A stretch of DNA of 64,000 bases, taken from Xylophilus ampelinus (GTDB lineage: Bacteria; Pseudomonadota; Gammaproteobacteria; Burkholderiales; Burkholderiaceae_C). Position 1 is the stretch's first letter; every line of letters begins with the position of its first letter. The position numbers were made by a program, and so were the translations under genes. Of this stretch, positions 7,355 through 15,410 are shown in pieces. The stretch is from contig NZ_QJTC01000011.1 of NCBI RefSeq assembly GCF_003217575.1, forward strand, positions 1-64,000, read 5' to 3'. Below the pieces are notes generated by a model, which was given only the letters and a program-made list of their open reading frames with translations, searched no databases and had not been told where the DNA came from.

Positions 7355-8182
7355 TCAACGTTCCGCGGCAAGGATGAAGAACTTGTTCAGTTCCCGCGAA
7401 AGATCCACCAGCATGAAATGCCCGCGCAGCTGGGTGAAGTACACACCGATCATGAGACTCAGCAGCACCATCGTCACCGCACCCTTGACCGGCTGCGCCA
7501 TGCTGTTGGGCTCCAGCTTCTCGGCAGTCTTTGTGAGCAGACCGAATCCCAGGTCGATCAGCAGCAGCGTCAATAGCGCCGGCGCCGAAAGCTGCGCAAC
7601 CGATAGCATGTACTCCCCCAACCGCATCTGCGCAAAGCGCTCCAGCATCTGTACACCGTCGGGTGACATGCGGGTCAGCGGCCACCAAGTATAGGAGTCG
7701 AACAGCATTCCCAGAAAGGCCATCATGCCGCCCAACACGTAGAAGGCCCAGATCGCCATCTCCCCCAGTAGCGAGCCCACCGGAGTGCTCTGGTCGCTGC
7801 TGTTGGGGTTGCTCTGCTGGACGTTGTTGTAGCCGGCCAGGTTGTCGATCATCGACCCTACGGCCTCCGCTACCCAGAAGATCATGCCGGCCGCAAAGCC
7901 GATCAGCAGCCCCAACAAGGCCTCTTTCAGCACCAGCAGGCCGACGTCGACAATGGAGAGTCGCGCCACCACGTCCGGCGACTGTCCCCAGGCAATGAAC
8001 AGTCCGATCCACAGCGGCAGCCCGGCACGCACCATGCCTGGCAGTTTCGCTGCGGAGGTCGCGGGCATCACGACCATGGCAGCGATCAGCCGGGCGCTGC
8101 ACAGGGACAACAGCGCAAAAAGGTTGCGCAGCAGCGTGCCTTGTTCCATCAGCAGCTGGTACGTGTCCATTCCTGACGTCAT
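7355..8182 (-). CDS. hrcT: HrcT, T3SS export apparatus protein (SctT/FliR family)
   Basis: A 275-residue inner-membrane protein of the FliR/YscT family, part of the export gate with HrcR and HrcS. Several hydrophobic segments are visible (LIAAMVVMP, GLPLWIGLFIAW, ALLGLLIGFAAGMIFWVAEA, LLTLLLIDLGFGLL). The conserved VLKEALLGLLIGF and the MAQPVKG region near the end are family features. The start ATG overlaps the hrpB7 stop by four bases (ATGA), implying translational coupling. This is the last gene of the long minus-strand hrp operon. Confidence 0.93.
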   Translation of the reverse strand: MTSGMDTYQLLMEQGTLLRNLFALLSLCSARLIAAMVVMPATSAAKLPGMVRAGLPLWIGLFIAWGQSPDVVARLSIVDVGLLVLKEALLGLLIGFAAGMIFWVAEAVGSMIDNLAGYNNVQQSNPNSSDQSTPVGSLLGEMAIWAFYVLGGMMAFLGMLFDSYTWWPLTRMSPDGVQMLERFAQMRLGEYMLSVAQLSAPALLTLLLIDLGFGLLTKTAEKLEPNSMAQPVKGAVTMVLLSLMIGVYFTQLRGHFMLVDLSRELNKFFILAAER

Positions 8183-8694
8183 GGCACGCCCTGCTCTACA
8201 CCGAGGCCGGACGCCCCCGCTCTGCGCGCCACCGCCGTCTCCTCGGCATCCTCGTCCTGTAGATCCTCCTGTACCCGCGACTCGAGCCGCACCGCCTTGT
8301 CAAGTTCGTCGCCGAACATCCGGGCCTGTTGTTGCATCTGCCGCAACTGGCTCCTCGCATTGCGGAGATCCTCACGCACCGTGTTCACGCGCTGCTCATG
8401 CACGCTGGTTTCGTGCTCGGCCTGACGCAAATCCTGCTCGCTGGCATCGATCTGCCGTTTGCGCATCAGTGCCAGGTCGGGCGAGAAGCTGCGCCCCTCG
8501 CTGTAGAGTTCGAACAGAGCCTGCTGATTCGCCGTGAAAACGCTCCGCCGGCGCGCTTCGGCCGAGCGGGCCTTTTCCAGGCCCGCTTCGCACTCCCGCA
8601 CCGAAGCCAAAGCTTCGGCCACCACGCTCTCCTGCTTCTCGATGTGCCGCGCCTTGAGGCGCACCAGCAGCCGCCAGGTGGGGATCGCCGCCAT
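8179..8694 (-). CDS. hrpB7: HrpB7, T3SS stalk protein (SctO/YscO-like)
   Basis: A 171-residue protein, almost wholly charged helix with heptad-like patterns (from ALASVRECEAGLEKARSAEA through QLRQMQQQARMFGDELDKA), as expected for the coiled-coil SctO/FliJ stalk that contacts the ATPase. It lies directly after hrcN and overlaps hrcT by four bases, the usual order in Hrp group II clusters. It was assigned mainly from position, length and coiled-coil nature, because the family diverges strongly. Confidence 0.82.
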   Translation of the reverse strand: MAAIPTWRLLVRLKARHIEKQESVVAEALASVRECEAGLEKARSAEARRRSVFTANQQALFELYSEGRSFSPDLALMRKRQIDASEQDLRQAEHETSVHEQRVNTVREDLRNARSQLRQMQQQARMFGDELDKAVRLESRVQEDLQDEDAEETAVARRAGASGLGVEQGVP

Positions 8695-8708
8695 CGCCGC
8701 CGCTCGCC

Positions 8709-10031
8709 TCAGTCCCGGGCGACGTCGGCCATGGCACGGACTGAGGCGTCATACCGCCACAGGTCTTCCGTTGCCTGGTTGAGGAAATCGCGCATGCGGG
8801 GCTGCTTGTTCACGGCTTCGTCCGCCAGCGCATCGGCGCCGGGAACGTACTCCCCCATCTGCAACAGCATCTCCAGATCGTCGAATTTGGCCATGAGCTG
8901 GCGAAAGCGACCAGCGGCATCGCGGTGCCCCTGGCTCACGATCTGCGACATCACGCGGCTGAGGCTGCCCAGCACATCAATCGCGGGGTACTGGTTACGG
9001 GCCGCGATCTTGCGAGACAGGATCATGTGGCCGTCCAGGATGCCGCGCACTTCTTCCGAGATGGGGTCGTTGCCGCTCTCGTCCTCGTACAGCACTGTAT
9101 AGAGCGCGGTGATGGAGCCGGTCGCGCCCATGCCGGCACGCTCCAGCAAGCGCGGGATTTCCGCAAAGACCGACGGCGGGAAGCCCCGCCGTGCCGGCGG
9201 CTCGCCCGCAGCCAGGCCGATCTCCCGCTGGGCCCGCGCAAAGCGTGTGAGCGAATCCATCATCAGCAGCACCTTCAGGCCCTGGTCCCGGAAGTACTCG
9301 GCGATGGCAGTGGCCGCGTGGGCTGCCTTGGCACGCTCGATGGACGAGCGGTCGGAGGTCGCGCACACCACCACCGACCGGGCCATGCCGGCCTCGCCCA
9401 GGATGACCTCGATGAACTCGCGCACCTCGCGACCGCGCTCGCCGATCAGAGCAATGACACTGACGTCGCAGGCCGTGCCGCGCGCCAGCATGCCCATCAG
9501 CGTGCTCTTGCCCACCCCGGCGGGCGCGAAGATGCCCATGCGCTGACCTTCGCCCAGCGTCAGCAATGAATCGATGATCTTGACGCCGGTCGCCAGTGGC
9601 CGCTCAATCATCTGGCGCGCCATCGGACTGGGCGGCAACGCGAACACGGGCCGCTTCTCCACCGTGGCGATGGGGCCCTTGCCATCGATCGGACGGCCCA
9701 GGCTATCGATGACGCGACCCAACACCGCCGGACCCACCGGCACAGAGAGCAGCTCCCCTAGTCCCCGCACCCGGCTGCCCACACCGATACCCAGGATGGA
9801 TCCGAACGGCGAAAGAATGCTGCGCCCATGGGAGAACCCGACCACCTCTGCAGGCTGCAGCACCGCACCGTCGGCATCCATGACCTCGCACAGTTCGCCC
9901 AGCTTGGCGTCCAGGCCGTTCACCCGCATCAGGGTGCCGATCACCTCCACCACCTTGCCGGTGCGACGCACCAGCGGCTGCGCCCGTATCTGCGTGTCCA
10001 TCAGTGCCGTCAGGCGTTCCAGGGTAGTCAC
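8709..10031 (-). CDS. hrcN: HrcN, T3SS ATPase (SctN)
   Basis: A 440-residue ATPase of the FliI/YscN family. It powers chaperone release and substrate unfolding at the cytoplasmic base of the apparatus. Walker A (PAGVGKST) is at about residues 170-177, Walker B (LLMMDSLT) near 254, and the family signatures GERGREVREF and the P-P-S-V-F-A-E-I-P-R-L-L-E-R-A-G block are clear. Length is normal. Its start overlaps the hrpB5 stop by four bases. Confidence 0.97.
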   Translation of the reverse strand: MTTLERLTALMDTQIRAQPLVRRTGKVVEVIGTLMRVNGLDAKLGELCEVMDADGAVLQPAEVVGFSHGRSILSPFGSILGIGVGSRVRGLGELLSVPVGPAVLGRVIDSLGRPIDGKGPIATVEKRPVFALPPSPMARQMIERPLATGVKIIDSLLTLGEGQRMGIFAPAGVGKSTLMGMLARGTACDVSVIALIGERGREVREFIEVILGEAGMARSVVVCATSDRSSIERAKAAHAATAIAEYFRDQGLKVLLMMDSLTRFARAQREIGLAAGEPPARRGFPPSVFAEIPRLLERAGMGATGSITALYTVLYEDESGNDPISEEVRGILDGHMILSRKIAARNQYPAIDVLGSLSRVMSQIVSQGHRDAAGRFRQLMAKFDDLEMLLQMGEYVPGADALADEAVNKQPRMRDFLNQATEDLWRYDASVRAMADVARD

Positions 10032-10783
10032 GGAGGATCTCCGGCGTCGGACTCGGCCAAGGCCTCAGCGCCCGGCCCGGCCCGCTCGGAAGACAGCTGC
10101 AAACAGGCCTGGGCGATCGCCGCGCGCAGAGCCTCCAACTGAACCTCCAGGCTCGCATCCAGAGAGCCCTGTGCCGAATCGAATAGGCATGCGCCGGGCT
10201 TCAGGGTTTCGTCGGCGACCACGTCGATCCGGGCCTCTCGCATGGGGCCGCCCTGGGCGTCGGCCACGGCTTCCGATGCCGCCTCCAGGTCTTCTGGATG
10301 CACGCGCAAGGTAGCAGCGCCGGCTTCCTGCAACAGTTCGCCGACCTGCGTCAGTGCCTTGTCGAAGAGGCCCCGCGCGGGCTCGCTACGCAGCACCCGT
10401 TCGACGGCCGTTGTCACCAACCGTGCCAGCGCCTCCTGCTGGGCCTCGACGGACGCCGCCTGCGCCAGCGTCTGCTCAAGCCGTCTCGCATGCCAGGCAG
10501 CCATAGCATCGGCCTGTGCCTGCCGGCGGGCATCCGCTTCGACCACGGCGACCCGCTCCCGAGCCGTGCCCACGGCGTCTTCAAGAATCTGCGCGGCACG
10601 GGCCTGCGCTTCCGCCAGGCAGGCGTCTGCTTCGTTCCGAGCCCGTGTACGCAGTTCGGTTAGCTCGTCATCGATCAGGCGCATGGCCGCATCCACCGCC
10701 ACAAAGCGCTCGACGTCAGCGGCGCGCAGCCATCCCTGGGGCACGCCGAGCCTGCTGTCATGCAGCGTCAGCCAAATCCACAT
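10028..10783 (-). CDS. hrpB5: HrpB5/HrcL, ATPase-associated stator protein (SctL)
   Basis: A 251-residue protein of the FliH/YscL type. The N-terminus (MWIWLTLHDSRLGVPQGWL) resembles HrpB5/HrcL. A long Ala/Glu/Gln-rich helix (ARNEADACLAEAQARAAQIL) is followed by a globular C-terminal half with VHPEDLEAASEAV and DVVADETLKPGACLFDS, which matches the FliH/YscL C-domain that binds the ATPase and C-ring. It sits immediately upstream of hrcN with a four-base overlap. Confidence 0.88.
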   Translation of the reverse strand: MWIWLTLHDSRLGVPQGWLRAADVERFVAVDAAMRLIDDELTELRTRARNEADACLAEAQARAAQILEDAVGTARERVAVVEADARRQAQADAMAAWHARRLEQTLAQAASVEAQQEALARLVTTAVERVLRSEPARGLFDKALTQVGELLQEAGAATLRVHPEDLEAASEAVADAQGGPMREARIDVVADETLKPGACLFDSAQGSLDASLEVQLEALRAAIAQACLQLSSERAGPGAEALAESDAGDPP

Positions 10784-10816
10784 CGGTGCAGTCTCCTTCC
10801 CCGCAAGCAGAGTCGC

Positions 10817-11464
10817 TCAATGCTGAAACCAGTTATCGACCGATGGCAGGTATTGCAGGCATACCTGCACCGCTTGCGGGCAGGGCCGGATGCGTGAAGT
10901 ATCCGGACAGGGCGCCCGGGGAAGTCCGAGGCGCACCCAGCGGCGCAGCGCCCGGTTCTTCCAGCGGCCGGCACGCGAAAGCGCCAGATAAGCGTCCAGC
11001 GCCCAGGCAGCGGGCGGGCGCTCGGCCACCTGCGGAGCCGCCGCTGCCGCGCCAGTTCCCAACGTCATCAACACCTCATATGCCGGTCCCAGCACCGCCT
11101 CCAGCGCCTGTCGGGGCGCACGACGAACGCAGGCGCGAAGCGCGCCGGGCGTCCCGACCAACCCTAGGGCCGCCAGCCGCGCCAGGCGGTCCTCCCTTGA
11201 CAGCAGGCACCAGCGACCCGGCAGTGCATCGAAATCCGTCAACGCCGGTACCGGTCCGCACACCCGGTGTAACACCGCCACACCCAGCCGGCTTCCCCAG
11301 ACCGGATCCGCCTGGTCTGCCTCCCCCACGGGCAACAGCCCCTTGGAAATATCCAGCCCGGTGGCCAGCATGGGTGCCCACGACGGATCGACCTGCGCCT
11401 GCGGTTGGGCCAGCAGCAGGCCCAACCGCCGGACCATCTCGTCGTAATGGCGCACAGGGCTCAT
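10817..11464 (-). CDS. hrpB4: HrpB4, T3SS sorting-platform accessory protein (SctK-like)
   Basis: A 215-residue protein placed between hrcJ and hrpB5, as hrpB4 is in Ralstonia and Xanthomonas. HrpB4 is considered the SctK/YscK-type adaptor of the cytoplasmic sorting platform. The sequence is Trp-, Arg- and Ala-rich with no membrane segments; the end AVQVCLQYLPSVDNWFQH looks family-like. The longer open frame to 11593 runs into hrcJ and was rejected; the ATG at 11464 overlaps the hrcJ stop by four bases. Confidence 0.78.
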   Translation of the reverse strand: MSPVRHYDEMVRRLGLLLAQPQAQVDPSWAPMLATGLDISKGLLPVGEADQADPVWGSRLGVAVLHRVCGPVPALTDFDALPGRWCLLSREDRLARLAALGLVGTPGALRACVRRAPRQALEAVLGPAYEVLMTLGTGAAAAAPQVAERPPAAWALDAYLALSRAGRWKNRALRRWVRLGLPRAPCPDTSRIRPCPQAVQVCLQYLPSVDNWFQH

Positions 11465-12315
11465 CGGGGCCCAGTCGCCCACGGCAGGCGGCTTGCCAGG
11501 GCAGCGGGCAACAGCGACGGCCTGCGCCACAGCACCCAGCCCACGCCGCCCAGCATCAGAAAGGCAAACGCCACCCCGGCGATCCACGGCCATCGGCTAG
11601 GGGACGGCAGTGGCAACGCCACGCGTGGCAATTCGCCCTGCACCAGGGTCACCGCCACGTTGTCATAGACCAGACCCTCGACACTGCGCGCCACCATGTT
11701 CTTGATGGCCGGCACCAACGCGGACAGGTTGGCGTCCGCCCGATATTTCACGAACACGCTGGCGCTGGACGGTCGTGGCGCCGATGCCAGCGGATCGTTC
11801 TGCGGAAGCACGATGTGCACCCGGGCGGTCAGAACGCCGTCCACCTTCAGGATCGTCTCGGACAGTTCCTCGGCCACGCCATGGATGAAACGTACCCGCT
11901 CTTCGGTCGGGGTCGAGATCAGTCCTTCCTTCTTGAACAGTTCCCCCAGGTTCGCATGTCGCTCCTCAGGCAGACCGTTGGAGCGAAGCACCTCCATGGC
12001 TTGCACCATGGCACCCTCGTCGACCTGCACGCTCCATGTCTTGCCGCCGTCGGGACTTTCCTTCCAGGCCGGCACACCGGCGGTCAGCAAGGCCGCCACC
12101 ATCTGGTTGGCATCCGCCTCGGCCTGTCGGGTGTAGAGATCGATGCGGCAGCCACTCAGCAACAGCGTCAGAGCGGTCAGGGCCGTCAGAGCGAAGGCAC
12201 GCAACGCACGGGTGGGATACGACAACCCGGGCCGCGCCGATGGCAGCGACGATCGGACCGTCACGGACCGGGCAGGCCGGGAGGTGGGCGCACCAAGCGC
12301 GTGGACAACAGGCAT
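11461..12315 (-). CDS. hrcJ: HrcJ, T3SS inner-membrane ring lipoprotein (SctJ)
   Basis: A 284-residue YscJ/FliF-family lipoprotein that builds the inner ring. The lipobox LLLSGC places the lipidated Cys at about residue 56. Conserved features include ANQMVAALLTAGVPAWK, KKEGLISTPTEERVRF, DGVLTARVHIVLP and a C-terminal membrane span (WPWIAGVAFAFLMLGGVGWVLW). The segment before the lipobox is unusually long (about 55 residues), so a later non-ATG start may be used; the ATG at 12315 does have GAGG at suitable spacing. Confidence 0.93.
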   Translation of the reverse strand: MPVVHALGAPTSRPARSVTVRSSLPSARPGLSYPTRALRAFALTALTALTLLLSGCRIDLYTRQAEADANQMVAALLTAGVPAWKESPDGGKTWSVQVDEGAMVQAMEVLRSNGLPEERHANLGELFKKEGLISTPTEERVRFIHGVAEELSETILKVDGVLTARVHIVLPQNDPLASAPRPSSASVFVKYRADANLSALVPAIKNMVARSVEGLVYDNVAVTLVQGELPRVALPLPSPSRWPWIAGVAFAFLMLGGVGWVLWRRPSLLPAALASRLPWATGPR

Positions 12316-12322
12316 CCGAACC

Positions 12323-12706
12323 TCATTGGTTCTTCATAAGGGTCTGCAAGCCATTCTTGGCACTTTGCGCGATGTACGAAAACGCGTTGTTCTGGGCCGA
12401 GACGTTGACCATCCGGAACATCATCTCGGTGTGCTTCACTGTTGCCTCCTGAGGGTTCAAGGTGGGCGCCTCCAAAGACGCCTTCTGCATGTCGTGCATC
12501 AGGTCCTGGTACATGCGCTCGTGCTGGCCGAGGAGGCTGGAAATCACGTTGGGCGCCCCTACCTCCGGCGCCGGCTGCGTGGCCGGATCCTGTGCCAGCA
12601 GGTCGGCGAAACGGCCGGCCAGATGGTCGACGGCCGGCGTCGAGGCCTGACTCTGTTGCAGCGAACGCAACACGCCCGGATCCTGAATACCGATGATGGG
12701 TGACAT
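12323..12706 (-). CDS. hrpB2: HrpB2, T3SS inner rod / early substrate (SctI-like)
   Basis: A 127-residue protein matching HrpB2 in size, position and C-terminal character (ATVKHTEMMFRMVNVSAQ, then SAKNGLQTLMKNQ). HrpB2 is the rod-like early substrate needed for pilus assembly, and its export is controlled by HrcU and HpaC/HpaP. The N-terminal third is polar with HLAGRFADLLAQ. It is preceded by a GGAG site and followed directly by hrcJ. Confidence 0.87.
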   Translation of the reverse strand: MSPIIGIQDPGVLRSLQQSQASTPAVDHLAGRFADLLAQDPATQPAPEVGAPNVISSLLGQHERMYQDLMHDMQKASLEAPTLNPQEATVKHTEMMFRMVNVSAQNNAFSYIAQSAKNGLQTLMKNQ

Positions 12707-12729
12707 GGCCGGAACTCCTCTCTCTAGCC

Positions 12730-13200
12730 TCAGGCCCGCACAGCGCTGAGTTCAACGGCCGTGCTCTGGCCGGAACTGATCGCCTGCAGGATCATCTCGT
12801 TGGCGCCGATGGATTCGGGGTCCACCCGGCCGAGCAGCATGCGCATCAACTCGCGCGCATCACCGGCCTCGGGTTGCGCCAGAACCCGCTCGGCATTGAT
12901 CGACCAGGTGGGGTCACCGGTGGCGTACTGACAATAGGCGAGTATTGCAGTGCCGAAGGGCCAGTCCCCGCTGCGCTCGATGGCGGCGCGGGCGATGCGC
13001 GCGGCCTGCTGCCATTCGCCGCGTAGGATCGCGATCCAAGCATCCAAGAAATCCAGCTGGTCAAGCTTGGGCCGCAGTTGTCGCACGCAGGCAACGATAT
13101 CTTCTGCATCGTCTAGCAGGTTCTGGCTCATTCCTACCGAGGCGATCTCGACGAGCCCCTGTACGAACTCGCGGCGCTTGACTTGCAACATCAGGTTCAT
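12730..13200 (-). CDS. hrpB1: HrpB1/HrpK, periplasmic T3SS assembly protein
   Basis: A 156-residue helical protein of the HrpB1/HrpK family. FVQGLVEIASVGMSQNLLDD and DAWIAILRGEWQQAARI are characteristic, with TPR-like spacing. In Xanthomonas HrpB1 is a peptidoglycan-binding periplasmic protein that supports apparatus assembly. It has no classical signal peptide, as in the family. It lies between a translocator-like gene and hrpB2, as hrpK does in Ralstonia. Confidence 0.88.
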   Translation of the reverse strand: MNLMLQVKRREFVQGLVEIASVGMSQNLLDDAEDIVACVRQLRPKLDQLDFLDAWIAILRGEWQQAARIARAAIERSGDWPFGTAILAYCQYATGDPTWSINAERVLAQPEAGDARELMRMLLGRVDPESIGANEMILQAISSGQSTAVELSAVRA

Positions 13201-13271
13201 GGACTTCTCCTAGGAACACGCACCGGAGTACCGGCCCCATCCGACCTCGGGAGTTGGCGCGACACAGGCGC

Positions 13272-14372
13272 TCAAACCGCCAGCCTGGGCTGCAGCATGC
13301 CGGGCTGCTGCATGCCGGGCTGCTGTAGCAGGTTCAGCATGTAGGGGTTGACGCCCGTGGACTGCAGGTGGCCCATCAACGCATTCACGAAGGAGCTGCC
13401 GTAGGCGCTGTTGGGCGAATACGGACGCACCGGGGTGTTAGTGTTGTAGGCGGTGGAGGAGTTGGGATTTGCCGCCTTCAGTTGTTGCATCAGCGTCTGC
13501 ACATCCCAGACCGATGCCAGACCATCAGTGTCGGTCTTGCCCTTGGAGGCCTTGACGGCGGACTGCAGCTTGGTGAACAGCGCCGGGTTGCTAGCCAGCG
13601 CCTGGCAGGCCATTTTGAGATCGGCCGGCGCCTCGGTGCCGTCAGGGCAGCGTCCACCCTGCGCGATCTGCTGGATGTCCGTCATGCTGATGTTCTTCCC
13701 ACCCGGAAACAGCTTGGTAGCGTTCTTGCCCAGCGTGGTGACGATGGCGCGTTCGTCGTTGGGCTGACTATATGTCGATGTCGGCGGCAGCGGCCGGTCG
13801 TAGGTGGGGACGTAGTTCTGCGAAAAGCCCGGCGCGGTGTTCTGGAGAATGCCCTGGGACGACAAGCCGTTCTGGTCGAGCGGGCGGAACGAGTCGACGG
13901 AGGATTGTCGCCGTTGTAGCGATTCGTAGGCATTCATGGCGTTGTACAGGCCGCCCGATAGCTGCATCTGGTCCTGCAACTGCCCGAACAGGTTCTGCAA
14001 GGTACCGGTGGAATTGCCCAAGCTACCGGTCTGCGGACCGTACATCCCGCTGTACATGGATGACGCTCCCATGCCCTGACCCATAAGCTGCATAAGCTGG
14101 CTGGCCAAGTTCAGCAGTTGGTTGGTGGGTTGCTGCTGCTGTTGATACGGAATGTTGAGTTGGGGAAACTGCAGCAGGTTGCTCCAGGGCGTCGTGCATC
14201 CGCATTGGTTCTGAGACTGATCGAGCTGATCGCGCAAAGCCTGGTTCTCGGTCTTGAGATTGGCGATGTCGCGATCGCGATGACGGATCTTGGATCTGAG
14301 GTTGCCGATGCCGGGCAGCATGAGGCATTCGCCGGCGACGACGCCGGCACTCGCGGTCAGAACTGGAATCAT
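13272..14372 (-). CDS. HrpF/NopX-like or harpin-like T3SS extracellular protein
   Basis: A 366-residue Gln/Asn/Ser/Met-rich protein. The N-terminus has a short hydrophobic stretch and one coiled coil (DRDIANLKTENQALRDQLDQ). The middle is harpin-like (poly-Gln near residue 77, LNLASQLMQLMGQG). The C-terminal half contains APADLKMACQALASNPALF followed by KGKTDTDGLASVWDVQTLM, which resembles the repeat in HrpF/NopX/PopF translocators (LK-A-A-F-L--NP-F-, then a K-DG-I---D- loop). It sits between the pilin gene and hrpB1 inside the structural operon, with GGAG before the ATG. A translocon or pilus-associated role is plausible. The four Cys residues are unusual for a harpin. Confidence 0.55.
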   Translation of the reverse strand: MIPVLTASAGVVAGECLMLPGIGNLRSKIRHRDRDIANLKTENQALRDQLDQSQNQCGCTTPWSNLLQFPQLNIPYQQQQQPTNQLLNLASQLMQLMGQGMGASSMYSGMYGPQTGSLGNSTGTLQNLFGQLQDQMQLSGGLYNAMNAYESLQRRQSSVDSFRPLDQNGLSSQGILQNTAPGFSQNYVPTYDRPLPPTSTYSQPNDERAIVTTLGKNATKLFPGGKNISMTDIQQIAQGGRCPDGTEAPADLKMACQALASNPALFTKLQSAVKASKGKTDTDGLASVWDVQTLMQQLKAANPNSSTAYNTNTPVRPYSPNSAYGSSFVNALMGHLQSTGVNPYMLNLLQQPGMQQPGMLQPRLAV

Positions 14373-14406
14373 TTTGAATCTCCGTAAGTTGGGTTGTGGG
14401 TTAGGT

Positions 14407-14622
14407 TTAGATCAGACCCTTCATCGCATCGACCATCGCCTTTGCCGTCTTGCCCATCATTTCGGCAAACGTACGAATGACGGTCAGCATCGCCTGCTGC
14501 AAGATCTGCTCGACGGCCTGTGCGTTTTGTGCACCTTCCATCTGCAGACCCTGGTTATTGATACCTGTGAGCTGTGACTGTCCGGAAGACAGATTGCTCA
14601 TCGAACCACCGGTCACATCCAT
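14407..14622 (-). CDS. hrpY: Hrp pilin, HrpY/HrpE-like (SctF)
   Basis: A 71-residue protein: a polar, Gly/Ser/Gln-rich N-terminal half and an amphipathic helix at the C-terminus (AVEQILQQAMLTVIRTFAEM, then AKAMVDAMKG). This matches HrpY of Ralstonia and HrpE of Xanthomonas in size, design and operon place. These proteins polymerise into the long Hrp pilus through which effectors pass. The start has AGGAAG at good spacing. A strong hairpin lies just upstream. HrpY/HrpE family members diverge widely, so the name rests on context as well as sequence. Confidence 0.72.
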   Translation of the reverse strand: MDVTGGSMSNLSSGQSQLTGINNQGLQMEGAQNAQAVEQILQQAMLTVIRTFAEMMGKTAKAMVDAMKGLI

Positions 14623-14644
14623 AACTTCTTCCTTTTCAAGAGTT

Positions 14645-14661
14645 GGGTGGCCAAGCCACCC
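14645..14661 (-). promoter_or_regulatory. Perfect 7-bp hairpin before the pilin gene
   Basis: GGGTGGC-CAA-GCCACCC is a perfect seven-pair stem with a three-base loop in the 91-base gap between the upstream gene and hrpY. It has no run of T/U directly after it on the minus strand, so it is more likely a transcript-stabilising or processing structure than a full terminator. Confidence 0.6.
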
Positions 14662-14713
14662 GTTGCGATAAGGCGAGTCGGAGCCCGCCGGCCATATAGC
14701 AGGTCCGCTTCAA

Positions 14714-15106
14714 TCAGCTCACCAGTTCCGGTTGCCTCTCGAGCAGCTCCAACATGTTGTTAGCGGTATCACGTACGGCGGTGTTTTCGGTGGTGGCCAG
14801 CAGGCGTTCGATGGCACGCTTGCCGTCGGCATCCCCGGCCAGCAGCAGCGATATCGCCAGAGCCAGATGCGCCGGCTCGTCGTTCGGGTTCTGGTTCACA
14901 TATTCGCTAAGGCTGCCCTTGGCGACATCGGTGGCCCCGGAAATGCCGGAAACCACTGCACGGCACACCTGGAACTGCAGCGGCTCCGCCAGCGTGTACT
15001 CCACCAAAGAGCAGATTTCGTTGCCGTCTTCCATCTCGCGGTACACCAGTCCCAGCAGGCCGACAGCCATGAGATTGCGATACAGGTTTGTGAAATTGAG
15101 TTCCAT
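14714..15106 (-). CDS. Small helical T3SS protein, possible pilin chaperone (SctG-like)
   Basis: A 130-residue protein with TPR-like helices (NLMAVGLLGLVYREMEDGNE, AHLALAISLLLAGDADGKRA, TANNMLELLERQPELV). It lies between the hrpD6-like gene and the pilin gene. Needle chaperones of the YscG/PscG type are TPR proteins of about this size encoded near the needle subunit, so a pilin-chaperone role is a reasonable guess; it also resembles HrpB1/HrpK in general design. The start at 15106 has GGAG at suitable spacing. No firm name can be given. Confidence 0.6.
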   Translation of the reverse strand: MELNFTNLYRNLMAVGLLGLVYREMEDGNEICSLVEYTLAEPLQFQVCRAVVSGISGATDVAKGSLSEYVNQNPNDEPAHLALAISLLLAGDADGKRAIERLLATTENTAVRDTANNMLELLERQPELVS

Positions 15107-15143
15107 GAAAAGTCCTCCGGAATAGATTGGGGCGACCGTGGAG

Positions 15144-15410
15144 TCAGAGAACCAGGGCCACGCCGTGGATGCTCTCCCACACTTGGCGCACTACCCGCTC
15201 GGATGCCTGAAACCCGCGCAGCAGCCGGGAGATCAGGTAGCGCTGGCTCTCCTCCTTGGCGGAAGCCAGCATCTTGTCGGTCGCATCGCCGACCGACCGG
15301 AAATATTGGACGATGGCGCGCGCCTTGTCGCCTGTCGTGTCTTCGGACAGCGTTTTCTCCAGGTTGGACATGTCGGCAAAGATAGATTGCTCCATTGCGG
15401 GTTGGTTCAT
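15144..15410 (-). CDS. HrpD6/HrpX(Ralstonia)-like small T3SS protein
   Basis: An 88-residue, largely helical protein (EQSIFADMSNLEKTLSED, RYLISRLLRGFQASERVVRQ). It follows the SctD-like gene with a four-base overlap, the position of hrpD6 in Xanthomonas and of the small hrpX gene in the Ralstonia hrp cluster. HrpD6 is needed for secretion and affects expression of other hrp products. Assignment is by position and length; sequence similarity was not tested. Confidence 0.6.
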   Translation of the reverse strand: MNQPAMEQSIFADMSNLEKTLSEDTTGDKARAIVQYFRSVGDATDKMLASAKEESQRYLISRLLRGFQASERVVRQVWESIHGVALVL

